A DNA stretch of 64,000 bases from positions 16,627,294 to 16,691,293 of the forward strand of contig JAIUCV010000009.1 in assembly GCA_026724425.1 (NCBI GenBank). Reading direction: 5' to 3'. This stretch comes from Erythrophleum ivorense (lineage: Eukaryota; Streptophyta; Magnoliopsida; Fabales; Fabaceae). Made by a program: the position numbers and the translations under genes. The notes under the pieces were generated by a model, which saw only the letters and a program-made list of their open reading frames with translations, was not told where the DNA came from and searched no databases. Shown here one piece after another: positions 35,990 through 47,048 of this stretch. Position 1 is the first letter of the stretch. Each line of letters starts with the position of its first letter.

Positions 35990-36730
35990 AAAATGAAACA
36001 GTCTGGCTTAAACCACTTCACACGAAGCACTCTCGCCAATTGCAGAGCCTCTCGCAAGTTTTTGGTGTTAACAAACATTATCATCCAAAATTGTATGAGT
36101 AACAAGATCAGTCTTTATATTAAAATAGCTCCACATTTCATCAATAAAATAATAAATGTACTGGATTTACGCAAATATTTAACAAGAAAGTTGAAAGTGT
36201 CAAGGTCCGAGTGTTTCAAGGATAATTCTTTGATCAATTCGATTGCATGCTCTAAGCGACCTACTGAACGGAGTGAACGGGCAGCTATATTAGTTACAAC
36301 CTTGTTAGGGTTTATGTCATTACTGACCATTAAATTCAAGGCTCAATTTTGGATGTTTTACTGGATTGGGAGAGCAAGTTGTGGTAGGCTGATCTATCAA
36401 GCGAACGAGAAGGATTGGTTTTCCTCATATGATGGAGAAAAGCAACAGAATCATTGACATTAGAGATTGAGGCATATGATTGAAGGAGAGAGTTATGGAG
36501 ACGAGGGTCAATAAAGGTTTTTGAACTCTTGACGATTGAGTCAAAAACATTCTTGGCATCTGAGGCAGGGAGATTTCAAAAGCACTAGCTCTTCAGGAGT
36601 TGTGGAAGAATCCGAATTCTGGGTTTCTTTCAATTTTATGGTTGATTTTGAGGTTTCTGCAGGAACTAGAGACAATGGCTTTGTGAGGAATGGGTTTGAA
36701 ATTGCAGAGCGGAATTGAGAAGAGAAAAGC
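35990..36730 (-). pseudogene. PPR gene fragment (copy C), N-terminal half
   Basis: Minus-strand copy of the PPR pseudogene at 7885-9320. It keeps the start (ATG at 36,728-36,730; MLFSSQFRSAISNPFLTKP, then LKETQNSDSSTT), a frameshifted middle, and the repeats LMVSNDINPNKVVTNIAARSLRSVGRLEHAIELIKEL with DTFNFLVKYLRK (36,115-36,339). A short piece corresponding to the region before LREEGFKPD follows (about 35,990-36,110). The rest of the repeats are missing. Frameshifts near 36,345, 36,560 and 36,170 make it non-functional. It sits 0.9 kb after NAC copy C, in the opposite direction, like fragment B after NAC copy B. Confidence 0.82.
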
Positions 36731-37029
36731 ATTGCGGAGGAGAAAAAGAAAACCACAACTGTAATCCAACCCTTCAGTTTTAAGAAACAAACAATGAACT
36801 GTCTTTCATAGTACAACTTATAATGCAATAGACTAAAATATTATAGAAGTATAGCGTGAAGTTTTGCCCCTTATTATGACCATAACTGCAACTTCGTAAA
36901 AAAATTAAAAAAAAAATGAAAGGCTGAATTTCTAAAAACGGTTAAGACTTAAGTACTGCAAGGGGTTGATTTTTTAAAGTTTGAACCGGCTCTAAAAGTA
37001 GAATTAAGTTATCCTTAGAATATGTGATC
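36731..37029. repeat. Duplicated PPR upstream flank, first part
   Basis: Similar to about 9560-9870 (shared words include CAATGAACTGTCTTTCATA/TAT and GAAGTTTTGCCC). Interrupted at about 37,030 by a long LTR-like element; the flank resumes at 40,355. Confidence 0.75.
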
Positions 37030-40000
37030 TGACAGACCTAGCTATTTAGCTCATACACATATTAGTTATGGGCATTTTTCCATAATTACATAATATTCAC
37101 TATATTTTTAGTAAAAAAATTGGTCCATTTACAAGTCATATGAGGTTGTAGGGGTCCAAATTTGATTCTTTCTTTTCCTATATTCATTTTTGTCATAAAC
37201 AACTTTGTTTAGATCTATTTTATCATGGTTAGATCCGTGGGACACCCTAGAAGAGTTATAAATCCGAAATGACAAAGTCTCTATAATTTTGTACTAATTT
37301 TGAAAATTCATAACTTGGGTTATAAAATTTTGATTCATGCAAATTAGATGTCTATAGAAAGTTTAGGACGTAAACTACATGTAAAATTTTCAAGCCAATC
37401 TAAGTTCATTTGACCCATGAAAGTCTAAACAATAACTAACTCGGAATATGAATAGTAATAGGCTTATATAACAGACCCCAACTTCAAAAATGCATAATTT
37501 TTGCTACACAACTTTGATTTATGCAAATTTGGTGGCTATGCAAAGCTTGCAATGTCAACTGTATGCTTGTAAAATTTTATAAGCATCGGAGTTGGTTTGA
37601 CCTCTCAAATATACAAAATATAAGAACTGTTATATGAACAGTACCATGGCCTAATTAAAAATTTTGCAAAATTTTAGAAAGTTATGAAATATTTTGTACA
37701 ACTCCAAAAATTATGGTTCTTGACTTGTTAGAAAGCTCTACTAAGGATCTAAATTCATGCGAAATCTTAGACTCAAACTAGGTCATTTAGATCACTTTTG
37801 ACATTGGAGTTGTTTAGGCTTATTTTAAGACCAAACCTAGGATCAATTTGGATTATTTGATATCCAGTTGGAATTCTTCCATTTAGAGTAAATTTTAATC
37901 ATCATAAATGACATTTCCAATCATTCCATTGCATACCAAAAGCCTTGGATCAAAATATGACCCCTTGACATCCAAGAATACACATATGTTCCTTAACACT
38001 AGATGTGCCATTTGAAACATTAATGCACAAATATCAGCTTGAATTATCATACATTTACATGCTCATACTTTTACACATGGTCTCATTGTTATACATTGAA
38101 AATATACATAGTTTGACATTATACATCATCATGAATACAAAGAAAGGTCACACTACTACATACGCTAAAATTTTACTCATGTAGCACTTCTAATACAACT
38201 TTTCTAACATCTAAGTCTTCTCAATGTCTTTGCCTTGACTTGGTGACTCTGAAATGATTAGTGGGAGCATGGGGGTGAGATTTTTAGGGAATCTTAATAG
38301 TCAATCTCAACTAATTTAATGCACACATGAATACCATAAGTAAATGCAATGCATATGGTGTAAGAATGTTATGTCTATGCATCATGTAAGTGAAATGCAT
38401 CATATAACATAAAAACTCATGTATTCGCAAGTCATGGTATCATCATAAATTTGTTAGGCTCAACTAATCTCAACCAGGGGCCAAGAAAGAGCTATTATAT
38501 TCAATTCCATGCCTTAGGGAACTAAGAGCTATCTTATTGCCTTTCCATACATATATAATCCATTTGGAAAACATAATGAAACAAAACTCATGAAAGCATC
38601 AAGCAACAACACATACAAGCATTCAAACTCAATCAAGTGTTCAAATGCATGCAAGAAAGGGAGATGAAGCTACCTTAGGACTCGTGGAAGCTCAGATGCC
38701 ACTAACCCTCTTGATCTAGCTTTTTCTCTGGGCTTTCTCTCACTTGGCAACTACACTTAAGTGTGTTTGAGCTAGATGAACCTACACATAGCAATTACAA
38801 GGTAAATTAACCTAATTAAAATCATTCTAGGCTTCATCATCTCCATTGAATCTCATAAAAGTCTAAGGTGGCAAATAAGACTAGTTTAGGTCCATTATGA
38901 AGCTACTCTTGGTTTTAGCTTTTCAAACCTCAAACTCTTGTTGGTTACAAGTCTCACATTTTCCAAGAAGCTCATTTGGATCATTACATACTTGATTAAA
39001 GGGGTTTAGGATCAACTTGCTTTATTAACTCATTTTAGGCCCTAAAAATTTAACTTTCATTCTAGGGCTCTTAAATTTAATACAGTGGTTCCATAATTAT
39101 TTATTCATCATATCTAAGTCTCTAAATTCATTAGAACTCAAAAAATCACTCCCTAGGTACTCCATTCAAGTCTTGGCTGACACCACTTAAGGAGGAGCCA
39201 TAGGGAGTTTTGTTTCTTCTTGTTAGGAGTTTGATACATATCCATATTCCTTAGTTTCTCTTTAGTCTAATTATACTTTCATACGACTTAAATTAGGCTC
39301 CTAGGGTTCTATATCTCCTTAGGTGCAATTAAAATCCTAATTGCCTTATCTTGAATCCTAAAGCTTCTCTTTGCATTCTAATTGTATAATCTCACTTTTG
39401 ATGCCTTAAAACCCCTAGTTCAGCCTTGTTTCCATTTAACAAAATTTCCTTCTTGGAGAGCTTGAAGTGGTTGAACCATAAAGGAGGAGGAGAAGCCAAG
39501 AGGAGCCATTATCATACATCATACATCATCTTAAAGCTCTTCATGAGAGGAAATTGGTATTATGCTTGGTTTTCTTAAATCTTCTTCTTCTTCCAAAAGT
39601 TCACCCATGAAAACTCTCTTTTTAGGAAACTAAAACTACCAAAAAGGAAGGCATGGAGAGGAGATCAAGTTTAGTAAGAGAAGTGTCATGAAAAAGAGCT
39701 AAAATCCTTAACTATTTAAGCCTTTCTTCCACCTTCTTTCACCTCCTTCATGGGCAAGATAGGGGTGCTGGTCCAGAAGCTTCAAGGTTAGTTTTGGGGA
39801 ATTAGAAAAGTGGCTGGCTTGATAGAAGAAGGAAAGGAGGTGTTTTAAATATTTTTGTAAATTCCTTTATGCCCTTTTGCTTCACTTCCTTCGTTTATGC
39901 TTGCTTTATCTCCTTTTTAAAATTGTCTTTTGCATATGATAATTTAAGTTTTCTAGTTTATTAAAAACATTTACTTTTAATTTTATGGGGTTCAGAATCA

Positions 40001-40354
40001 TAGTGAATCGTGCTATTAAAGTTTGGGTCAATCGACGACCTAAAATGTACACTGGAAGGGAGTGGTTTATGGTTTAGCTTCTAAGAACCTTGAAAAATTC
40101 AATTTTATTATTTAAAATTTCCTCTTTTGAGTTTCTAAAAAGTTACTAAAAATTATGATTTTGTCATTGTCTTTTTAGTTAAATTTATTTAGCTATTTTA
40201 GCTCTAGTTTCAGGCTATCTTAAGTTTTTTATTCTCATTTTTAGATGCCTAATTTACTATCCAATTCATACTTGACCTTATTTCTTTTTATTCTGGGGTC
40301 TTTCTTATGTACCTCATCGGTTTTAGTTCAGTTTTAGAAAGACTGGATATTATA
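37030..40354 (-). mobile_element. Long solo-LTR-like element 1 (3.3 kb)
   Basis: Non-coding insertion in the PPR upstream flank. Left end TGACAGACC; right end GGATATTATA, which is the reverse complement of the family's TGTAATATCC start with the final CA decayed to TA. The flanking TGATC (37,025-37,029) and TAATT (40,355-40,359) fit a 5-bp duplication eroded by two transitions. It is the same family as the four elements at 40,633, 42,477, 47,049 and 50,835, oriented minus. No second LTR or protein-coding internal region is seen. Degenerate ~190-bp internal repeats occur at about 37,260-37,820. Confidence 0.72.
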
Positions 40355-40632
40355 TAATTCGGGTAAGGGAAGATAACACAAATGGGAATGCCTTTATAAT
40401 GCATAAAGGCATGGCAAGAGATATGAAAATACACATTAGTCTATTAAAATGACATACAAGCGTAGCAATAAGCTTCACATCACACATATGAAACCAAATA
40501 GCAAAAGTATCCTAATTTCTTCCTAATTAAATCAGATTACTAAGATTAATAAGACACAGGAAATTAAGACTCACATTTCATGCATAAAAATTAAGCAAAG
40601 ACGGCAAGTTACAAATAACTTATTATGTGAAA
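40355..40632. repeat. Duplicated PPR upstream flank, second part
   Basis: Continues the match to copy 1 at about 9880-10,120 (GGCATGGCAAGAGAT..., AAACCAAATAGCAAAA..., GCAAAGACGGCAAGTTAC). It is interrupted at 40,633 by the composite insertion and resumes at 61,911. Confidence 0.85.
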
Positions 40633-42476
40633 TGTCACACCATCACATACTATATGCTATAACTTACTATATTAGAAAATCTTATACTTACTGTCAGAAA
40701 ACCTAGTAACAAGGTCTCGAATTTCATATTGCTGAATACAAGATCTTATCGATAAGATCCTCAACCTTATTAATAAGATATCATCTTAGCTCTTATATTG
40801 ACAAGGCTTGATGCTAACTCATCCTCAACAATCTTACTCAACCAACTTAAGCATATCAATCATTGAGTTTCAATTAGAAAATCACATCCATTCATAAGTT
40901 TTCAAAGTGTTCAACACTTAAATCGGGCTTCTTTCGAGTCATTTTGAGCTATAGAGATCTAAACTTAATTCTTTCTTTTCCTTAATTTATTTTCATCATA
41001 GACAAGTCTATTCATACTCATTTTAACATGTTTAGCTCATGGAACCCCATAGAAGGATCAAAAACTCAAAATGGACATAGTGGCAAAAAATCTACACTGA
41101 CTTTGATAATTCATAACTTAAGTTATATAAATCCAAATCATGCAAACTTGGTATTTATAGAAAGCTTAGGATGCATGCTATAAAAATTTCAGATGAAATT
41201 GAATTTGTTTGCCCTATGAAATGCAATGGAACAGTAACTTAGTTTAGAAAGGAGGGTATATGATAGACCTAAATTTTAAAATTCCATATCTTAAGCTTCA
41301 CAACTCCATTTTTAGTGATCTCAGTGGCTATACAAAGCATGAGATAAGATCTATATGTTGTAAAATTTCAAGAGCATCTGAGCTCATTTGGTCCATAGAA
41401 AATCTTATATATCAATGGCTGCTACAATACTCAGACATAATCAGGCCCTTAACTTCAGAAATTCAAAGTTTCCTCTATACAACACCTTTTTATGCAAACT
41501 CAGTGGTCTTAGAAAGCTTGTAATGCCAAATATATTTATGTAAAATTTTATGAGTATTGGAGTTCATTTGGCCCTTCAAATCCACTAAAGAGCAAAACTA
41601 CTAGATGAACAGTACTAGGGACTATTTTGTATAAATTCTAGAACTTTGGAATTCATGAAATATTCTATGGATGTACAAAAATTATGGTTTCTATCTTTTT
41701 AGAAAGCTCTCTTAAGGGTCTATATGCATGCCAAATCTTAAACTCCAACTAGGTCATTTGGGCCACTTTGGGTATAGAAGTTGTTTAAGGCCTTTTTATG
41801 CTTAATCTTGGTATCCTTTTGGGTCATTTGGCTTCCAAATGGGATTCTTTCACTTGGAGCAAGTTTTAATCATCTTAAATAGTGTTTCTAACTATTTCAT
41901 ATCATGGAAAAAGACTTGGATGAAAATTTAACCCCTTGACACCTAAGTATGTACATACATACTATATGCAAGCATATGAAAAATTACATATTATTGGACA
42001 TACTTTACCACAAGGAGCTATATACTCACATTCTCCTACTTATGCATAAGTTCTCATCCAAAAACATGATATTATACATTATGTGGTATCAAAGTTATCC
42101 ATTACACATCAAATACATTATCCATGCCATTCTTGATACATAAATTACATTTTAGCACATATAGTGCTTCTAACACATAATTCCCAATATCTAATTTTCT
42201 CATCTTCGTTGCTTGGTTTGGTAACCCTAAAATGCTTAGTGGGAGTATAGGGGTGAGATTCAAGGAGAATCTCAGTAGTATAAACTCATCCAATTCAATG
42301 CACACAAGAATGCCATGAGTGAATGCAATGTATATGATGCAAGAATGCTATATGCATGCATCATGTAAAACATATGCATCATATAATATGAAAACTCATT
42401 CATTTCTAGCCATGGCAACATCATAAAACTAGTTGGGCTCTACCAATCTTAACCCGGGGCAAAGGAAGAGCTACTG

Positions 42477-45453
42477 TGTGACACCTTGACCTCTAGCTCA
42501 TACCCAACGTGCCCTCTGGCCCATATGGCAATGCGGAACTCATAAGGGAGACACTTTCTCTACCTTATGCTTACTCTCTCTATGGCACTATGTGTGGGTA
42601 GAGCTCCACTTAGAAGTAATATGGACCGATTGAGCTCTCTCTATGCTTCCTCATGCTCGATTACACTATTGAGACTTAACTCAATCCCCACAATATGCTT
42701 TGAACTCATGGAAAGCAAAAAGGGATTGGAGACATGCATTTTCGCTATGGGCAGATTTTGCTTCCTTTCTGGGCTAACTTTGGAAATTCATAACTAAATG
42801 CAGAAAAATCGTATCTGCATGGTCTAGGTCATTATAGAAAGCTTGAGACGTCTATTTGATGCTAAAAATACTTAGAAGTCTCAATCTCTCACTCATTCTG
42901 CGTTTGACATCGAAATAGTTCACTGGTCAGAGGGGGCTTCTTTACTGTCACAGTTTACTGATATGGACTTTGAAAATGTCTAACTAATTCCACAAAAATC
43001 CAATGCTCATAAACTCTATCTCTATGGAAATATGTGGATGTTAGCTAGAGGAGAAAAATATCTCCAGATCAGTCCACCAAGCCAATTCCCCGGAAACCGA
43101 TGAAACAGTACCTCGGGTCTGGTTGGGGGTCTGATTCTGGGCAGGAACTTCGAAATTGCATAACTTCCTCTCTGGACCTCTAAATAAGGTGATTCCAGTT
43201 CCTACAAGTCACTGTGACCATCTAGTTTCTGTGTATAAAATTTCGTAGCCATTGGACTACGTTTGCCCCTCGGATGACATGATTTCAAAACTGACCAAAT
43301 GAACAGTGATTTTCTGAAATCCGAATTTCTGATGTCAACTTTGAATGCTCATAGAAAATGCTATAGACCTCTATTTGACATGAACTCTAGCTTCCCAGAA
43401 AGCTCTAAACATAATCTAACTACATGTCAAATCTCATAGCTAAAAGAGGTCATATGGCTATTCCATGACATCATGTGCAAAGAGGCCCTTTCTTGGCCAA
43501 AAGTGTGGCTAATGGGGTCCAATCTTAAGTTTTCTACTTCTATGACTCTTTGAGCACATGAGAAAGCTTCTATAGGAGCTATCAATCATGCCTCAAGTGT
43601 CTAATAACTCAGATTGGGGAAACTCACTACCCCATGCCCACTTATGCACCCTTATCTACTAGACTGTCATTGGTTCTTTCACATTCAAGCATAGCTTTTC
43701 ACTCATCATAAATCTCATTCTCATACATTCATCATTAATACATACATTGTCTTACAACATTTGTACATGCTACATCATATACATCATTTACATTTCATAT
43801 CCCATGTACAATTCTCATATACAACATGTGGCCAAAAAGCCTGTACATTTTTCTTCATCTCTATCCCTAGCCTCATGCTTGTTGGTGGTTGCTCCCATCC
43901 CTTATCTCACTTGGGCCACCTGGCATGGTTGGATGGTGGAGAGGGGGGTGAGATTCGGAGAATCTCAGTAGTTCAACTCTCATTCAAACATACATATATT
44001 GCATGCAACAAGTCTCATTATGCATGTATGGCATGTTAGCATATAAAACATGATGAAAAACATTTAAAACATGTGAAATGGCCATGGATAACATTCATGA
44101 GTTCGCTGAGTACTTGGATCGGCCTCACCCCTTCCCTTATGGCTTTTGGATTCGCCTTCCCATACTTTTAGAGGTACTTAGACTCACCCTTGCTCTTTGG
44201 GAGTCAACCTCACTTTTGGGAGACATGGCTCAACCAACTTAGGGCTTCGGCTCATCCTCACCTCGGCTGTAGGGTTATTGGCTTTTCCATTTCCTCAAGC
44301 AAACCAAACAATCATTTAAAACATCATCTCAATCATATCATATAATCATGCTAACACACTTCTCATAGCTCATATCATTCATACACACAAGCAAGACAAT
44401 GTAAACACACAATTATGCATGAGAGAAAGTGGAGAGAACTACCTTTGCTAGCTATTCTCAATTTGCTCTGACACTTGACTCCTCCCTTGTTGGTTTTCAC
44501 AACAACTTCTAGATGGGAGAGTTCCTCTTGAGCCTAACCACACAAAAGCATGGAATTAATACTTTACTACTCAATTCTTAAGCTAGGGATCACTTCTAAG
44601 CAGCTCTACTGAGCTTCTCACTCTAGGTTTCTTCCTCACTCTAGGGTCCATGAACTATCCCTCTCTTTCTCAACTCATAAGAAAGGGGAAAGCCAAGAAA
44701 GAGAAGACTATCTACTTCTAATCTCTCTCAAGAATGGTTTCCCACTCTATCTCCTCTGAACCAGACTCAACCCTAACCATTTTCTACCATTTAAACCGTG
44801 AAAAGGAGGGAAAAAGGGGAGAAGGCAACTTACTAAGAGGGAGCCATGAAATTCATACCTTTCTTGTGCTTTCCTCTTCTCTTCAGCTTCTCTCTCTCTC
44901 CTCCGCCCTTTTCTCTCTCCTAAGACGAGTTAGAGTCGGTTAGAAGAAGAAAGAAGAGATTTGGAAGCTTTTAAAAGTCAAATTCTCTTTTTCTCGCTTT
45001 TCTGGACCGCTCTCGCTATAGCGAGTTAGTGCCCTCGCTACGGCGAGCTCGTGTCTGTTCCAGACCTCTGCCTTCGCTATGGAGTCGCTACGGCGAGATC
45101 GTGTCTATTCCAGACCTCTGCCTTCGCTATAGCGCCGCTACGGCGAGCAACTCCCTGGTCTCTATATGGAATGCCATACTCGCTAGAGCTAGAAACAATT
45201 TCGCTACGGCGAGCAACTCACTGGTTTCTATATGGAATGCCGCACTCGCTATAGCTAGGAACATACTCGCTACGGCGAGGAGGCATTCTCGCTATGGCGA
45301 TTCCATATCTCGCTATGGCGAGAAGACTTAGAAAATTCTCAACTCTTCGAAAATTTTCCAGCTTCCAAAAATTTTCAGCTTTTCTTTTCCTTCCTTTTTC
45401 TTTTCTCATTTCTTTTCTATTTTCTTTTTCTTTTCTTTTTCTTGGCTGTTACA
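42477..45453 (-). mobile_element. Long solo-LTR-like element 3 (3.0 kb), nested in element 2
   Basis: Begins TGTGACACC and ends GGCTGTTACA, with a perfect 5-bp duplication TACTG at 42,472-42,476 and 45,454-45,458. No coding region and no second LTR copy. In its sense orientation (minus) it starts with TGTAACAGCC, has an unusual cluster of CpG-rich palindrome-like motifs about 130-440 bp in, and then a possible TATA-like ACTTTTAAAAG near 44,970. Short ORFs in it are not supported as genes. Confidence 0.88.
45012..45322. repeat. Cluster of ~12 CTCGCTATAGCGAG-type motifs
   Basis: About twelve perfect or degenerate copies of a 14-bp motif, CTCGCTATAGCGAG (perfect palindrome, 45,012-45,025) or CTCGCTACGGCGAG. 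Copies start near 45,012, 45,034, 45,073, 45,084, 45,123, 45,135, 45,180, 45,200, 45,245, 45,266, 45,288 and 45,309. Longer direct repeats carry them: a ~50-bp unit (GTGTCT(G/A)TTCCAGACCTCTG) and a ~65-bp unit (CTCTATATGGAATGCC). The stretch is far richer in GC and CpG than its surroundings and lies in the likely promoter (U3) part of element 3. The other four elements of the family lack it. Confidence 0.9.
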
Positions 45454-46904
45454 TACTGCACTCAATTCTATGCCTTGGGGAGCTAGGAGCCATTACATAA
45501 ACTTTTCATAAATATAAGGTGCTCATAAAGTTCATATGAAAACATAACAGATCATTTTTCATGAAAGCATCAAACAACTACACACAAAAGCATATCAACT
45601 CATTCAAGCACTCAATTGCATGCAAGAAGTGGAAAGAAAGCTACCTTAAGACTTGTAGAGGTTCAAGATGCCACTAATCCACTTGTTCTTGCTTTTTCTT
45701 TAGATGCTTCTTAGGTTCACATATACAAAATTATGGAGTTGCTTTAGCTTGGCCTAAACACATTCATTCAAATGCAAGGCAACCCATTAGAACCCATTCT
45801 AATTCATATCCTTGCTACATAAGCTTATAGATATTTAACATTTAAATTTTAAGCTACTTTAAGTGCCTTAAGAGGGAACTCTCATAATTCAATCTCTAGG
45901 CCTCAAGATCTCTCTTGATATAAGTCATAAGACTCTAATGGAACTCATTAGGGCTATCACATGCAAGCCAAAACATGGCTAACACTAAGTTACTTCATTA
46001 TGCCTTTTATGAAACATACAATTTCACTTTTCAAAATAAGGCTCCTTAATTCATTCTAATAGTTCTATTAGTGTTCATTACTCATATTTAGACCACTTAA
46101 TACCTTAGAATTTGTGAAAGCACTTCTTAGGTACTTCATCTAGCTTTAGGTTGAGATAAACACTCCTTTGGCTTCCATTGAGCTTTTGCCATTTTCTTGG
46201 GTAATTTGAGGCATATAAGATATCCTTAGCTCTTTCCTAATTCAAATATGGCCTTAGAGAATTCAACTTACCTTCCTATGATTTTACATCTTCCATAACT
46301 CAACTGGAAATCTTAGGTAATATAACATGTTCTTGATGGCTTTCTATGGTGTTTTCTTTACATAATCTTACTCTTCTCCCTTTTAAACTCTTGTTTCTAT
46401 CAAATTTTTATTGAATTCAAGTTCTCTCTTTGTCTTTCTCTCCAGGTCGAAACAAAAGGAGGATGAAAGTTCAAGGAACATCAAGTTTCTAACCTATGGC
46501 ATATTTTGTTTGAAAGCTTGTTCAATAGTGATTCTTGAGCCACAATTAATTGCTTTAAACTTTCACTTTTCCTCAAGAGGTTTGCCATCAAACTCCTCAT
46601 TTCAAGAATTTAAAACCATCAAGAGAAAGGGAATAAAGAGAGGCTAGAGTTTCATAACTAGCTTATAGCAAAATTCTATATATTTTCATACCTTTTTGCC
46701 TTAGTTTCCTTTCTCTCTCCTTTATTTCTCTTGGACGCCATTTTTGGTCTGATGTAGAGCTAAAGTGTTAGTTGGAAGGGTGGAGAAGCTGGCTTGACTA
46801 TATAAAAAGGTAGAGGAAAATTTTATAACAATTTTTGAATATTGATTATGTCCCTATACTTTCATTCCTTTGTTTGAGCTCGTTTTAGATCCTTTTGAGA
46901 ACCA

Positions 46905-46909
46905 TCTTT
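46905..46909. repeat. Target-site duplication TCTTT, left of gypsy element
   Basis: TCTTT here and at 61,499-61,503, exactly bordering TG...CA ends of the Ty3/gypsy element. Confidence 0.88.
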
Positions 46910-47048
46910 TGGTATGAACCCACAAGGATTAGATCCTTTAAACTCATAGCTAATACTAAAGTATATGAACCCCAAGAAGGCTAAACAAAGGTTTGGTGAT
47001 CCACTTGGAACCCTTGAGCACGGACGAATAAGGACCCTGAGTGTTGGA

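Noticed and set aside
45012..45322. CRISPR-like appearance of regularly spaced short repeats
   Set aside because: Repeats are only ~14 bp and irregularly spaced, lie on larger direct repeats in a plant LTR, and there are no cas genes. It is a motif cluster, not a CRISPR array.
46910..47048. Independent gypsy-LTR fragment unrelated to the 54.7-55.3 kb copy
   Set aside because: It joins exactly, through two target-duplicated insertions, to the pieces at 50,780 and 54,740; it is one split LTR.
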